From Branchiostoma belcheri (lineage: Eukaryota > Chordata > Leptocardii > Amphioxiformes > Branchiostomatidae), in assembly GCF_001625305.1 (NCBI RefSeq), contig NW_017804020.1, positions 860,018 through 924,017 of the forward strand: 64,000 nucleotides of DNA. The letters are read 5' to 3'. The translations under genes and the position numbers were made by a program. Shown here piece after piece: positions 63,782-64,000 of the stretch. The notes beneath the pieces were generated by a model. That model ran no database searches. It saw only the letters and a list, made by a program, of their open reading frames with translations, and was not told the origin of the DNA. Within the stretch, counting starts at the first letter, position 1, and each line of letters begins with the position of its first letter.

Positions 63782-64000
63782 GTACACACACACACACACT
63801 CGCTCACTATCTGTTCAACGTCTTGTGGTCCTCGTTGCTCGAGGGTTGGACGTGGAATGTTGCCCTGGCCCGATTGCCGCTCTCCAGCTGATTCTGTCCT
63901 GTTGGTCAGCCTTTTGAAGATTCAGTTTGCAGATATCTTCTTTGACATTGTCTATCCATCTCTTCTTTGGGCGGCCACGTGGGTTCTGACCCTCAACAGA
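63782..64000 (-). mobile_element. 3' end of a non-LTR retrotransposon with GT-repeat tail
   Basis: On the - strand a frame open at the window edge reads EGQNPRGRPKKRWIDNVKED, then about 40 more residues to TGA near 63820. The RGRPKKRW-D-N-V-x-E-D pattern is typical of the C terminus of reverse transcriptases of non-LTR elements. A (GT)n tail at 63784-63799 ends the element. 5' part lies past 64000; intron of CCDC66. Confidence 0.65.

Overview
The window is animal nuclear DNA, most likely from a cephalochordate (amphioxus, Branchiostoma). Genes are split by short-to-medium GT-AG introns, there are no operons, the palindrome tacatgta recurs throughout, introns are full of small fold-back elements, and there is a 20-N assembly gap. 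The species call is inference from sequence style and from the three genes.

Region 1 (413-37553, + strand) is the C-terminal part of one very large WNK kinase gene. I placed 36 firm exons plus one tentative one by matching splice sites and reading phase. The kinase domain lies upstream, outside the window. The first exon carries the end of the first PF2-like domain (CCTL1). A long run of low-complexity, phase 0-0 exons follows. Next come two consecutive PF2-like domains (28127-28947 and 29378-30600), an apparent tandem duplication. A long disordered tail then carries RFxV motifs, the binding peptides for SPAK/OSR1 kinases. The last exons hold a coiled coil and a C-terminal end resembling vertebrate WNK1. 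The probable 3' UTR runs from 37554, possibly as far as about 40550.

Region 2 (about 40600-44885) shows no supported gene and is rich in inverted repeats. Region 3 (47003-44886, - strand) is a single-exon TRIM-NHL E3 ligase gene: RING, two B-boxes, coiled coil and NHL propeller. It is disrupted by an N gap flanked by a duplicated segment and by several nearby frame breaks, which look like assembly errors. Region 4 (47004-50080) is intergenic, with fold-back repeats, one unrecognised open frame and a candidate promoter.

Region 5 (50081 to beyond 64000, + strand) is a CCDC66 gene, a centriolar-satellite and ciliary coiled-coil protein. Twenty phase-consistent exons give 1102 codons before the window ends. 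Its introns contain fold-back elements, a tRNA-derived SINE and the 3' end of a non-LTR retrotransposon.

The three genes have no evident functional link: WNK acts in ion transport signalling, TRIM-NHL in ubiquitin ligation and CCDC66 in cilium and microtubule biology. The most unusual features are the extra PF2-like domain, the array of frame-neutral exons, a duplicated exon with a coding minisatellite that carries an 11-bp frameshift, and an exon with repeated RRHT-type motifs.
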